DNA of 64,000 bases from Bufo bufo (GCF_905171765.1 NC_053392.1:31302192-31366191); one strand, 5' to 3'; positions 20,475 through 32,905 are shown, counted from the stretch's first letter. The notes: generated from the letters alone by a model not told the origin. Numbers and translations are program-made.

Positions 20475-21019
20475 ATTTTATCGTTTACAGTCCTGGAATA
20501 CATACAATAGAAGGGTTTTGTTTAAAAATGTTCACACATGTTACTGATATTTCAAATTTGAATATTTTTCAGCTGAAAGTGCAGGTGCTGAAGGATGCCA
20601 TTATCCTAAAAATTAAGCAATACACAAAATGACCCTACAAAGGCCATAATAATTACACTATTACACTATATCAGGTAAGAGTGAAAATGTTTAAAAAAGC
20701 AAAACAAAACATGGTTTAAAACTTGAGAAAAAGTTGGGCAAAACACAATTTTAATCACATCAAACGTCTACTGTGTTATGAACAGATCCGCTATAGATTG
20801 CTCCGGTAACTCGGCTTCAGGTTGCAAGCAAAACCTTTGTAGCCTCACCTTTCATGTATTTCTCACCCTCTCTTCCCCTCAACATTGTCCACAGACTATT
20901 CTTCAGCATGGAAGAAGTGCAGTGTTGAACCCCTTACTCTACAACCTCACGACTATATACTGTATATGTAAGAGGTAGGGACTTTAAAAATGGTACCTGC
21001 TCTGAGGGATGGTGAGCAT
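20475..21019. other. Upstream region of the olfactory receptor, no gene seen
   Basis: AT-rich sequence with no convincing ORF or recognised repeat. Olfactory receptor genes usually have a non-coding leader exon upstream; a splice donor and promoter may lie here, but none could be fixed by eye. Confidence 0.4.
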
Positions 21020-21491
21020 TAGAGATGAGTGATTTAAAAAATATATATTATATTCGGATGGTTCGCCGAATTTCTCAAAAAGATTTGATTCGAACAGCTG
21101 TTTCCCGGCTGCAGAGAGCCTGTACAGTGGTGAACAAACCTGTGCTTTGCAGAAACATGCATAGGTAGTCCGCTGTGTTAGTGAAATAGTACTGTGAGTC
21201 AGTATGACACGCAGATGACACTTCACTTATTTGGTCAATTATGGGACCAAAACGTACTAAATAACTCAAGTGTGAACTCAGTCTTACAGGTCAATGTTAG
21301 CGCCGGGTATGAAGAACCATGCACAGGCCCGAGATCCTACTATAATGTAAAAAAGTGTACTCCTTTCACACAATCGTCCGCTGATTCCACATAGATTTCT
21401 ACAGAACCAGTTCTGTTACATGCTAATACAAGTAATGTCCCCCTAACAGAGTGGAGAGGGTATCAGCAATAAGTTTGTTTTGAAGTCACTG

Positions 21492-21829
21492 TTTATTTTG
21501 CCCTTCTTCTGATCCATCAGAAGAACAACCCCAAAAAACAGATCCTGTCTTTTGAGCAACCATATGGTCAGCATTTGGTCAGTAACCCATCTGTATTGCT
21601 AAGGCCAAACAAAAAAAAACAGGAATGTATTGAAAACATAGATGACACATGAATGGAATATTTGCATGTCTTCTGTACCCACTCCTGCTTTTGGCTTCCA
21701 AATCACAAGCCAATCGTGATGCAAAATAGGGACCATGTGATACAGGCCATTCGGCTGGTCCAAAGACAGGATCCATTGTATTTCTCATTTTTCTCTCTTT
21801 CTGACAGATCAGAAGAAGGGTAAAATAAA
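21492..21829. mobile_element. MITE-like inverted-repeat element
   Basis: Arms TTTATTTTGCCCTTCTTCTG (21492 on) and CAGAAGAAGGGTAAAATAAA (ending 21829) are inverted copies with one mismatch in about 23 bp. The interior has no ORF. Target duplication not determined. Confidence 0.6.
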
Positions 21830-21869
21830 TGTTGATGTCAACAAGGCCAAACAGAGAAAATAGCTGCCT

Positions 21870-22049
21870 CGTCAGAGAGTAGGGAGGGTGGCAACCGCAT
21901 GAGGAGTGAACACAATGGCTCGGTTACATTATGGGGAGAGTAGCAACTGCATGAGTAGTCAAGAAAATGGCCCAGTTATAGAGTGGTGAGGTGGCAACAG
22001 CATTATGAGTCAACAAAGTGGCCCAGTCAGAGAGTGCTGAGGTGGTAAC
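21870..22049. repeat. Subterminal array of hAT-A, left part
   Basis: Diverged units of about 48 bp with the core GAGGTGGCAACAGCATGAGG and CACAGTGGCCCAGT. The array resumes at 25178 after hAT-C, showing that hAT-C landed within it. Confidence 0.7.
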
Positions 22050-22629
22050 TAGTGTGTTGATCAAGCACTAAAATGCTCGGGTGCTTAGTTGCTCTATCCA
22101 AACACATTGGGATACTCGGGTGCTCTACCGAGCACCCGAGTATAATGTAAGTCAATGGGAGAACCCGAGCATTAAACCAGGCACCCCCTGCTCTGAAGAG
22201 GGGAGGGTGCCTGGTTCATAGGAAAAGGTCAGAAATTGATGGAAACACCACCGAAACGGTTCGGGAACAGCATGGGGAGAATGTCTACATGCATCTTGGA
22301 CTCCCAGGTCGCTGCTGGAAATGATGTTGTCCGAGTAGTAGGACACTTTTACAGACAAAAAATTGTTATGAAACATTCTTTCCTGTATATTTACTTGTAT
22401 ATAAAGTGCAAGTGCTGCCAAAAATTACAAGGAAGAGGTACTCCGATTCAACCTGTATATCACATAATTGAGGGCCTCATTCACATTATGGTACAATTGT
22501 TCAGGATTCCTACACTCATAAAGCCTATGCACTAAGTGAAAGGGCTGCCAAAAATTACAATAAACCATCACTCCAATACACCCTTTATTACTCATAAAGG
22601 AGGGCATCATACACACCCTTGAAAAATTA

Positions 22630-23390
22630 TGATTGAAGGCCTGCTAGTGACCCTCTAAAACATTAGAAGCGAGGGCCTGCTGCTGATCTGACCATCTAAA
22701 ACATTAGGGGTGAGGGTCTGCTGCTGATCTGACCATCTCAAACATTATGGGCAAGGGCCTTCTGCTGAGCTGACCATCCAAAACATTAGGGGTGAGGGTC
22801 TGCTGCTGAGCTGACCATCTAAAACATTATGGGCGAGGGCCTGCTGCTGAGCTGACCATCCAAAACATTAGGGGTGAGGGTCTGCTGCTGAGCTCACCAT
22901 CCAAAACATTAGGGCTGAGGGTCTGCTGCTAAGCTGACCATCTGAAACATTATGGGTGAGGGCCTGCTGTCGAGCTGACCATCTAAAACATTATGGGCGA
23001 GGGCATTCTGGTGAGCTGACCCTTTAGAAGATTGTAGGTGAGGGCCTGCTGGTGAGCTGACGCTCTTAAAGATTATATGTAAGGGCCTGCTGGTGAGCTG
23101 ACCCTCTAAAAGATTGTAGGTGAGGGCCTGTGGTGAGCTGACCCTCTAAAAAATTGTAGGTGAGGGCCTGCTGGAGAGCTGACCCTTTTAAAGATTGTAG
23201 GTGAGGGCCTGCTGGTGAGCTGACCCTCTAAAAGATTGTAGGTGAGGGCCTGCTGGTGAGCTGACCCTCTTAAAGATTGTAGGTGAGGGCCTGCAGATGA
23301 ACTGACCCTCTAAAAGATTGTAGGTGAGGGCCTGCTGGTGAGCTGACCCTCTAAAAGATTGTAGGTGAGCTGACCCGGTAAAAAAATTAT
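22630..23390. repeat. 41-42 bp tandem array in hAT-C
   Basis: About 18 units with the core GAGGGCCTGCTG, GAGCTGACC, and TCTAAAA(C/G)ATT. Two sub-types occur: a left block with ACCATC and ACATTA, and a right block with ACCCTC and AGATTGTAGGT, so the array has local homogenisation domains. It lies between the 3' end of the transposase and the tip. Confidence 0.8.
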
Positions 23391-25160
23391 ATGCAAGGGC
23401 ATATATGCGAGGGCAATATATGCGACAAATAAGCATGTTGATATGATGGAAGAGGAGGAGGAGAATGAGAAAAGGAAGATTCAACCATATACCCTTTTTT
23501 GTGGTGGAAGGGGTGCATGGAAATATAGTGTATTGAGTACATTATAAACAACACATGTAAAGTGCCTTTATGTTCATCAGCTTTCCTCTGGTGGAGTTGA
23601 GAGTCAGGGTCAATCCAGGCCTTAATCATTTTTACAAGAGTCAACCTGTCAGCATTTTCAGTTGACAGGCGGATACGCTTATCTGTTATAATGCCACCAG
23701 CAGCACTAAATACCCGCTCAGACAAAACACTGGCGGCAGGGCAGACAAGCACCTCCAAGGCGTAGAGCGCCAGTTCGTGCCACGTTTCCAGTTCTAAGTA
23801 GTTCTAAGACACTGAAGGATCACTGAGGACGCTGACACGGTCTGCTATATACTCCTTCACCATCTTCCAAAACTTTTCCCTCCTTGTGACACTAGGCCGC
23901 GCATCAGGGTGAGGGTGCTGGCGGGTTGTGTTATGAAACTGTCCCAGGCCTTGGAGAGTGTTGCCCTGCCTCTGTTGGAACTGCTGTGTGTTCCCCTTGT
24001 CTCTCCTCCTCGGTTGCCCAAGGAAGTACGGACTCTGCCGCCAGCGTTGTCAGATGGAACTTTTTTTAGCAATTTTTCAACTAAGAACCTTCTGGTATTG
24101 CACCGTTTTGCTCGTCCTCTCCACCAGAGGAATAAGAGATGAGAAGTTCTCTTTGTAGCGGGGGTCGAGAAGGGTGAACACCCACTAATCCGTGTTGTCT
24201 AAATTGCATATAATGCGCGGAAAAGGCAGACTAACATGAAGTCAGCCATGTGTGCCAGAGTACCAACAGTCAAGACTTCGCGGTTGTCATCAGGAGGATG
24301 ACTCTCAATCTCCTTATCCTCGTCCTCCTCTTCTGTCCACCCACGCTGAACAGATGGAATTAAACTTCCATGGGTACTACCCTCTGTAGTGAAGGCAACC
24401 GTCTCCTGCTTCTCCTCTTCATTGTCCAATTCGCACTGAGAAGACGAACGGAGGGTGTTCTGGCTATCACCCTGTGTAATGTCTTCTTCCCCCATTTCCA
24501 CCTCTTCCACATGCAAAGCGTCGTCCTTAATTGTGAGCAGCGAGCATTTGAGTATTCACAGAAGTGGGATGGTTACGCTGAAAATAGCATTATCGCTGCT
24601 CACCATCTGTGTTGATTCCTCAAAGTTTCTTAAAACCTCACAGAGGTCAGACATCCATGCCCACTCTTCGCTTCTGAATAGCGGAAGCTGACTGTAAAGG
24701 TGACAGCTGGTATTCCACTACTGCCCTCTCCTGCTCACAAAGCCTGGCCAACATGTGGAATGTCGACTTCCAGCCGGTGAGCTGGCAATTTTAAGCGCTG
24801 CTGCAGCGTTGACAGACCGGCTGAAGCTGTCGATGACTTGCGGAAATGTGCACACATGCGGCGCATCTTCACCAATAGCTCAGGCAAATTGGGGTAGTTT
24901 TTAAGAAACCGCTGAACCACTAAGTTAAAGACGTGGGCTAGGCATTGGATGTGTGTGAGCATGCCGAGCTCCAAAGCCGCCACCAAGTTACGGCCATTAT
25001 CAGACACAACCTTGCCTGGTTGTAGGTTGAGTGGTGAGAGACACAGCTCACTCTGGTCTCTTATCCCCTGCCACAGCTCTTTGGCGGTGTGCTGTTTGTC
25101 CCCTAAGCATATCAGCTTCAGCGCGGCCTGTTGAACCATCAGCATCACGGCCACTTCCCT
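23387..25160 (-). pseudogene. hAT-C transposase, C-terminal two thirds
   Basis: Pieces in order on the minus strand: CLGDKQHTAKELWQG and the second catalytic Asp in VVSDNGRNLVAAL with HVFNLVVQRFLKNYP (24735-25154); an acidic linker EEEDEDKEIESHPPDD and LAHMADFMLVCL (24199-24516); and the C-terminal dimerisation region CPAASVLSERVFSAAGGIITD with the catalytic Glu (23387-23758). Frames shift between pieces, and the BED finger and first Asp are absent. The family excises and reinserts DNA as an oligomeric DDE transposase. Confidence 0.85.
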
Positions 25161-25177
25161 GTCCTTTAATGCTCACC

Positions 25178-25400
25178 TTCCAGTGAGAGAGTGTTGAGGT
25201 GGCAACAGCATGAGGAGTCAACACAGTGGCTCCGTTAGAGAGTGCTGAGGTGGAAACAGCATGAGGACTTAACAGAGTGACAGAGTGGTGAGAGTGGCAA
25301 CAGCATGAGTAGTCAACACAGTGGCCCAGTGACAGAGTGGTGAGACGCAACAGCATAAGGAGACAACACAGTGGCCTAGTGATAGACTAGGGAGGCGGGG
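25178..25400. repeat. Subterminal array of hAT-A, right part
   Basis: Continuation of the 48-bp type array seen at 21870-22049 (GAGGTGGCAACAGCATGAGG, CAACACAGTGGC). Confidence 0.7.
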
Positions 25401-25499
25401 GGTAAAAGCAGTGGCAGTAACAGAACAAGATAGTGGCAGTATGAGCACATGGCAGCAGGAGTGTGGCATCCGAACAGTGGCTAAAGCAGGTGGCCAGAA

Positions 25500-26760
25500 G
25501 AAACTGGTATCTTTTGACAAAGTTTGGGTGTGGCACCCAGAATAATCTAGTCTGATGCATTAGGCACTGGTGTGTGTAAATCCTGGCTGATCCATGCCTT
25601 ATTCATCTTCACAAAGGTCAATCTCTCCATATTTGGGTAGAAAGGCAAGTTTTCCTTGGGGTAACTATGGCCCCTGCCACACTAAACTCCCCCTCTGATG
25701 CCACACTACTGGTTGGGCAGGAAAGCTTGTCCATAGCAAATTTGTCCAGATGCGGCCACAAATCAAGTTTGGCTGGCCAGTAGTCCAGGGGATCCTCAAT
25801 GTGGGGTGGCAGGGTGCAGTCCAAGTATGCCACTAACTTCTGTTTCAGGTTCTGCTCCATGTCTTGCTTCTGTTGCTGGTGGGTGGTTTCTTCACTAGGT
25901 GGGTGAAGAAAACTGCTCATCAAAGACTCTACACTTAAGTTGCTGATGATGGTGCTGGTACTGCTCCTGCCCCCCCCTCCAGCAGCCATGGCAGTGGAAT
26001 GTGAGTGCAGAAGGCCCCCCGGTTAGACCTTCATAAGGATGGGCGATGACGCACATAGGCAGCGGCCAAATGACTACATAGGATTTCTCAATTGTAGTTG
26101 AGTTTATCCTCCCTCTCAGTGGGTGGAAAAATTGCCCCCATTTTGGACCGGTAGTGATGGTCTAATATGGTGGAGAGCCAATTGTCATCCCTCTACCAAA
26201 AAGTGACAATTTAGCAGTCACTACGCAAGCAACTGAGCATGCATCGGGCCATTTGCGCAAGGGACTCAGAGGGACTCCCTGCCTCCATCTTCACTGCATA
26301 CAGCCACGGTGTGTCTGGGTCATTTACATGTTCTTCCTCATCGCACTCTAGCTCCTCCTGCTCCTCTCCTGTCACTTGTGCAGAAAAAACACTTTTTTCT
26401 GTATAAATTGCTTGTGCATCCTTCTCCTCCTCTTCCAGTTCAGCCCCCACAGGGCTGATGTGGCCATAAGATGTAGGCGCCACATCTTCTGTCCCCTGGT
26501 CAGCCAGATTTATCAGCATCTGCTCCAGGACGTGAAGCAATGGAATGACATTGTTCATCCCGTAGTCCTGGAGACTGACAAATAAAGTGGCCTCCTCAAA
26601 GGGCCTGAGCAAGCATTAGGTGTCACACATGAGTTGCCACTGACTAACATCAAAGTTACACAGGGGAGTGCTCCTGTCCGCCTGCATCATCAAGAAATCG
26701 TTTATGGCCTTCCTCTGCTCATACAGTCGGTCAAACATGTGGAGGTTGGAGTTCCAAAGG
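25500..26760 (-). pseudogene. hAT-A transposase, C-terminal half
   Basis: The frame 25618-25989 ends with a diverged dimerisation domain (LDYWPAKLDLWPHLDKFA, then CPTSSVASEGEFSVAGAIV), and 26211-26612 holds the helical region with an acidic insert (GEEQEELECDEEEH) and SESLAQMARCMLSCLRSD. Close to 26700-26760 the minus strand reads LHMFDRLYEQRKAI, which would follow the sequence at 36338 on the other side of hAT-B. Several frameshifts. The catalytic Glu neighbourhood has become EGEFS from the usual ERVFS. Confidence 0.8.
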
Positions 26761-26768
26761 GTGGAAGA

Positions 26769-26784
26769 TAGAGTTGAGCGAACA
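26769..26784 (+). repeat. hAT-B terminal inverted repeat, 3' side
   Basis: TAGAGTTGAGCGAACA; differs at one base from the reverse complement of 36314-36329. Preceded by GTGGAAGA. Confidence 0.92.
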
Positions 26785-27059
26785 CCTGGATGTTCGGGTT
26801 CGACGAGTTCGGCCGAACTTTCGAAAAATGTTCGGGTTCGGGATCCGAACTCGACCCGAACTTCATCCCGAACCCGAACCCCATAGAAGTCAATGGGGAC
26901 CCGAACTTTTGGGCACTAAAAAGGCTGTAAAACACACCCGGAAAGGGCTAGAGGGCTGCAAAAGGCAGCAAAATGTAGTTAAATCCCCTGCAAACAAATG
27001 TAGATAGGGAAATGATGAGTTAACATAAAATAAATAAAAATTAAACAATATTAATTGGA

Positions 27060-29370
27060 GTGAGGTCCCATAGCACAGAATCAGGCTTCAAGTCACCCAC
27101 CAATGGAGAAGGTCACTTACTATTATTTTGACCACAACACCCAGACAAAGGAGAGAGGTCCCACAGCAGAGAACCAGGCATCATATCACCCACCACAGGA
27201 GTAGGCCACCATTTAGTTACTTTGACCCCTACACCCAGACGGAGGAGAGAGGTTACACAGCAGAGAATCAGGCATTTAGATCACCCACCACAGGAGTAGG
27301 CCACCATTGAATCAGACCCCGGCAACCATGTCAGATGGCACAAGCATAAGCTTTATATCAATCAGCACAGGAGAAGGCGACTTTGACAGACTTTGACCCC
27401 TACACCCGGACGGAGGAGAGAGGTTTCAAAGCAGAGAATCAGGCATTTAGATCACCCACCACAGGAGTAGGCCCCAATTTAATGGGACCCCGGCAACCAT
27501 GTCAGATGGCACAACCATCAGCTTCATATCAATCAGCACAGGAGAAGGCGACTTTGAAAGACTTTGACCCCTACACCCAGACGGAGGAGAGAGGTTTCAC
27601 AGCAGAGAATCAGGCATTTAGATCACCCACCACAGGAGTAGGCCCCCATTGAATCAGACCCTGGCAACCATGTCAGATGGCACAACCATCAGCTTTATAT
27701 CAATCAGCACAGGAGAAGCCACCATTGAGTTACTTTGACCCCTGCACCCAGGAAGAGGAGAGAGGCCACACAGCACATATTCTGGCATCATATCAGCCAC
27801 CACAGGAGAAGCCACCATTGAGTTACTTTGACCCCCGCACCCAGGAAGAGGAGAGAGGCACCACAGCACATATTCTGGCATCATATCAGCCACCACAGGA
27901 GAAGCCACCATTTAGTTACTTTGACCCCTGCACCCAGGAAGAGAAGAGAGGCACCACAGCACATATTCTGGCATCATATCAGCCACCACAGGAGAAGCCA
28001 CCATTTAGTTACTTTGACCCCTGCACCCAGGAAGAGGAGAGAGGCACCACAGCACATATTCTGGCATCATATCAGCCACCACAGGAGAAGCCACCATTGA
28101 GTTACTTTGACCCCCGCACCCAGGAAGAGGAGAGAGGCACCACAGCACATATTCTGGCATCATATCAGCCACCACAGGAGAAGCCACCATTTAGTTACTT
28201 TGACCCCTGCACCCAGGAAGAGAAGAGAGGCACCACAGCACATATTCTGGCATCATATCAGCCACCACAGGAGAAGCCACCATTTAGTTACTTTGACCCC
28301 TGCACCCAGGAAGAGGAGAGAGGCACCACAGCACATATTCTGGCATCATATCAGCCACCACAGGAGAAGCCACGATTGAGTTACTTTGACCCCTGCACCC
28401 AGGAAGAGGAGAGAGGCCCCACAGCACATATTCTGGCATCATACTAACCACCACAGGAGAAGCCACCATTGAGTTACTTTGACCCCTGCACCCAGGAAGA
28501 GGAGAGAGGCCCCACAGCACATATTCTGGCATCATATCAGCCACCACAGGAGAAGCCACCATTTAGTTACTTTGACCCCTGCACCCAGGAAGAGGAGAGA
28601 GGCACCACAGCACATATTCTGGCATCATATTAGCCACCACAGGAGAAGCCACCATTTAGTTACTTTGACCCCTGCACCCAGGAAGAGGAGAGAGGCACCA
28701 CAGCACATATTCTGGCATCATATCAGCCACCACAGGAGAAGCCACCATTTAGTTACTTTGACCCCTGCACCCAGGAAGAGGAGAGAGGCACCACAGCACA
28801 TATTCTGGCATCATATCAGCCACCACAGGAGAAGCCACGATTGAGTTACTTTGACCCCTGCACCCAGGAAGAGGAGAGAGGCCCCACAGCACATATTCTG
28901 GCATCATATCAGCCACCACAGGAGAAGCCACAATTGAGTTACTTTGACCCCTGCACACAGGAAGAGGAGAGAGGCCCCACAGCACATATTCTGGCATCAT
29001 ATCAGCCACCACAGGAGAAGCCACCATTTAGTTACTTTGACCCCTTCACCCAAACAGAGGAGAGAGGTTCCACATCAGAGAATCAGGCATCATATCAACC
29101 ACCACAGGAGTAGGCCACAATTTAGTTTATTTGACCCCTGCACCCAGGAAGAGGAGAGAGGCCCCACAGCACATATTCTGGCATCATATCACACACCACA
29201 GGAGAAGGCCTCTTTCAGTGATTTAGGCCTTTGGACCCAGACAGAGGAGAGAGGTCAGAGATTAGCTTCATATCCCCCAGCACAGCAGAAGACCGCTTTA
29301 TTTGACTTAGGCCTCAGCACCCCGACAGAAGACAGAGGTAGCATGGCAGAGGTTATGGCTTCATGTCACC
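27060..29370. repeat. 93-bp-type tandem array, 3' side of hAT-B
   Basis: The central region (27720-29100) has about 15 units of 93 bp with the core TACTTTGACCCCTGCACCC, GAAGAGGAGAGAGGC and CAGCACATATTCTGGCATC. Units nearly all differ by only one to four bases. The outer units (27060-27660 and 29100-29370) are longer or more diverged (CAGACGGAGGAGAGAGGTT, GAATCAGGCATTTAGATC). Because 93 is a multiple of three, open frames repeat in three phases, including the plus-strand 256-residue frame at 27677-28447; none continues through the whole array. It lies downstream of the transposase stop. Confidence 0.9.
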
Positions 29371-29518
29371 CGTTAGTTTAACCGGCCACTTTCATCTGGT
29401 TAGGCCCCGGCGCCCAGACAGAGAAGAGTTTCATTCAACTGTGGGTTTCATAAAATTTGTATCAAATAAAGAAGTGGCCCGTAGCACAACAAGACATGTT
29501 TTAGGCAGTTAATAAGGA

Positions 29519-32500
29519 CTACTCTGCACAAGGGAGGGACAGGTCCTGTGGGATCCATGCCTGGTTCATCTTTATGAAGGTCAGCTTGTCCACGTTGGCT
29601 GTGGACAGGCGGCTGCGCTTGTCAGTAATGACGCCCCCTGCCGTGCTGAATACGCGTTCAGATAAAACGCTGGCCGCCGGGCAGGAAAGCACCTCCAAGG
29701 CATAACATGCTAACTCTGGCCACGTGGACAATTTCGAAACCCAGTAGTTGAATGGGGCCGAACCATCCGTCAGGATGTGGAGGGGTGTGCAGACATACTG
29801 TTCAACCATGTTAGTGAAATGCTGCCTCCTGCTAACACGTTCCGTATCAGGTGTCGGTGCAGATAGCTGTGGCGTGGAGACAAAACTTTTCCACATTTCT
29901 GCCATGCTAACCCTGCCCTCAGATGAGCTGGCCGTGACACAGCTGCGTTGGCGACCTCTTGCCACTCCTCTGCCTTCACCTTCCACCTGTTCCCCTGTGA
30001 CATGTGGGAATGCTCTCAAGAGCGCCTCTATCAGCGCGCGCTTGTACTCGCGCATCTTACGGTCGCGCTCCAGTTCAGGAATTAAAGTGGGCACATTGTC
30101 TTTATACCGGGGATCCAGCAGGGTGGCCACCCAGTAGTCTGCACACGTTAAAACGTGGGCAACTCTGCTGTCGTTGCGCAGGCATTGGAGCATATATTCG
30201 CTCATGTGGGCCAGGCTACCCATGGGTAAGGACAAGCTGTCCTCTGTGGGAGGCGTATCGTCATCGTCCACCGTATCCCCCCAGCCACGCACCAGTGATG
30301 GGCCTGGGCTGCCACCCCGCTGTGAACTTGCGTCATCCTCGTCCCCCTCCACCTCCTCCTCCTCATCCTCCTCGTCCTCCAGTACAGTGCCTTGGCTGGC
30401 GACTTGTGAACCTGTCCTCTGCTGCTTAAACAAACCTCCCTCTGAGCCACTTCGAACAGACTGGCCCGAAAGTGTTAGAAACGAGCCCTCATCCTCCTCC
30501 TCCTCCTCCACCTGGGCCACCTCCTCTAACATCATTGCCCTAAGTGTTTTCTCAAGGAGACATAGAAGTGGTATTGTAACGCTGATAACAGTGTCATCGC
30601 CACTGGCCATGTTGGTGGAGTACTCGAAACAGCGCAGCAGGGCACACAGGTCTCGCATGGAGGCCCAATCATTGGTGGTGAAGTGGTGCTGTTCGGCAGT
30701 ACGACTGACGCGAGCGTGCTGCAGCTGAAACTCCACTATGGCCTGCTGCTGCTCGCACAGTCTCTCCAGCATGTGCAAGGTGGAGTTCCACTGGGTGGGC
30801 ACGTCGCATATGAGGCGGTGAGCGGGAAGGCCGAAGTTCCGCTGTAGCGCAGACAGGCGAGCAGCGGCAGGATGTGAACGGCGGAAGCGCGCACAGACGG
30901 CCCGCACTTTATGCAGCAGCTCTGACATGTTGGGGTAGTGGTGAATGAACCTCTGCACCACCAAGTTCAGCACATGCGCCAGGCAAGGGATGTGCGTCAA
31001 ACCGGCTAGTCCCAGAGCTGCCACGAGATTTCGCCCATTATCGCATACCACCAGGCCTGGCTTGAGGCCCACCGGCAGAAACCACTCGTCGGTCTGTTGT
31101 TCAATACCCCGCCACAACTCCTGTGCGGTGTGGGGCCTGTCCCCCAAACATATGAGTTTCAGAATGGCCTGCTGACGTTTACCCCGGGCTGTGCTGAAGT
31201 TGGTGGTGAAGGTGTGTGGCTGACCGGATGAGCTGGTGGAAGCAGTGGAGGAGGAAGCCGAGTAGGAGGAGGAGGCTACAGGAGGCAGAGAATGATGCCC
31301 TGCGATCCTAGGGGGCGGAAGGACGTGCGCCAAGGAACTGTCCGCCGGGGGCCCAGCCGCCACTACATTCATCCAGTGTGCAGTTAGTGAGATATAGCGT
31401 CCCTGGCCGTGCTTACTGGTCCACGTATCTGTGGTTAGGTGGACCTTGCCACAAATGGCGTTGCGCAGTGCACACTTGATTTTATCGGACACTTGCATGT
31501 GCAGGGAAGGCACGGCTGTCTTGGAGAAGTAGTGGCAGCTGGGAACCACATACTGCGGGACAGCCATGGCCATCAGCTTTTTGAAGCTGTCTGTGTCCAC
31601 CAGCCGGAATGACAGCATTTCAAAGGCCAGCAGTTTAGAAATGCTGGCGTTCAGGCCAAGGGCTCAAGGGTGACTCGGGGGGAATTTGCGCTTCCTCTCT
31701 AAGGTTTGAGATATTGAGAGCTGAACGCTGCTGTGTGATATAGTGGAGACGCTAGTTGACGGTGGCGGTGGTGGTGGTGTCGGTGGCACATCCTCTGTTT
31801 GCTGCTCGGCAGGTGGCAACATTCCTCTCGAGGCGGAAGCCGAGGCAGCAGCGGTAGAGGGAGCAGGGGGAGCCTCAGCGAGTGCCTGGTTTTTAAGGTG
31901 TGTACCCCACTGCAGTTCATGCTTTGCATGTAGATGCCTGGTCATGCAGGTTGTGCTGAGGTTCAGAACGTTAATGCCTCGCCTCAGGCTCTGATGGCAG
32001 AGCGTGCAAGTCACTCGGGTCTTGTCGGTAGGACATTGTTTAAAGAAGTGCCATGCCAGGGAACTCTTTGAAGCTGCCTTTGTGGGGCTGGGTCCCTGTT
32101 GGCGATGTCCAGTAGCAGGCGAACTCTGGGGGCGGCGGCTCGTCTGCTTTGGCCCCCTGCTCCCTCTTTGGCTTCGCTGTTGTCTCGGTCTCACCACTAC
32201 CTCTTCCTCTGAACTGTGAAAGTCATCGCCACGACCTTCAGTCCATGTGGGGTCTAAGACCTCATCGTCCTCTGCATCGTCTTCCACCCAGTCTCCCTCC
32301 CTGACCTCCTCCTGTTCAGTCTGCACACTGCAAAAAGACGCGGCAGTGGGCACCTGTGTTTCGTCATCATCAGAGAGTCGGTGACTCTGCTGTGGTGGTA
32401 TTCCCATGTCCTCTTCATCTGGAGACATAAGTGGTTGTGCGTCAGTGCATGGTATGTCTTCCTCCACTGGGGAAGGGCTAGGTGGACGCCCCTGGGAAAC

Positions 32501-32905
32501 CCTGGAAGCAGAGTCTTCAAACAGAAGAAGAGACTGCTGCATAACTTGTGGCTCAGACCGTTTCCCTGATATGCTTGGGGGTGATGTGACAGACTGATGG
32601 GCTTGGTTTTCAGGTGCCACCTGTGCGCTTTCCGCAGAAGACTGGGTGGAAAACCATGTGGTGAACGTGCTGGAAGCACTGTCGGCCACCCAATCGATTA
32701 ATGCCTGTACCTGCTCAGGCCTTACCATCCTAAGAGCGGCATTGTGCCCCACGAGATATTGCGGTACATTCTGCCGGCTAGTTGAGGGAGTTCGTTCCCT
32801 ACTGTGTGCGCCTGGGGCCGAACGGCCACGTCCTCTACCAGCAACAGAGGCTCCACGGACACCACCACGACCGCGTCCTCGTCCCTTAATAGTATTTTTC
32901 TTCAT
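29519..32905 (-). pseudogene. hAT-B transposase, BED type, one in-frame stop
   Basis: Start at 32905, stop at 29519. The first 413 codons end at a TGA (31664-31666); 15 codons later, in the same frame, the next 699 begin, so the gene is otherwise continuous (about 1128 codons). N-terminus: RG-rich (RGRGRGGVRGA), low complexity and acidic to residue 280, then a BED finger at 283-332 (CTLC, with HLHAKH). Counting from 31618: first Asp in LTTDTWTS at 64, second in VVCDNGRN at 193, Glu in SVLSERVFS at 654, followed by the dimerisation helix. The stop follows SHP where a CGA Arg codon would give TGA by one CpG change. The N-terminal 280 residues are an unusual extension. It resembles the Ac group and the domesticated ZBED proteins of vertebrates. 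Confidence 0.9.

Larger units (their letters stand above)
22050..25177 (-). mobile_element. hAT element C, truncated at its 5' side
   Basis: The left tip TAGTGTGTTGATCAAGC starts at 22050, next to the octamer GTGGTAAC. It is followed by subterminal GCTCGGGTGCT repeats and their inverse, and by GTCAATGGG (22152-22160). A 41-bp tandem array and the C-terminal two thirds of a transposase follow. At about 25177 the transposase stops abruptly and the host array resumes, so the N-terminus, 5' block and right tip are missing. Confidence 0.75.

Noticed and set aside
25178..25205. Right end and TSD of hAT-C (GTGGCAAC against GTGGTAAC)
   Set aside because: The octamer is part of the host array unit and no inverted tip precedes it, so the match is not evidence of an intact end.
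27677..28447. 256-residue plus-strand ORF as a structural repeat protein
   Set aside because: The unit is 93 bp, so any open frame repeats. Two other frames are open too, and the frame is lost near 29110. Kept only as a question in the findings.
27060..29370. CRISPR-like array
   Set aside because: Repeats are contiguous without unique spacers, the context is eukaryotic, and no cas genes are present.
30004..30728. Plus-strand ORFs of 141 and 184 residues
   Set aside because: They are antisense shadows of the hAT-B transposase; the Ser and Pro runs come from its acidic codons.
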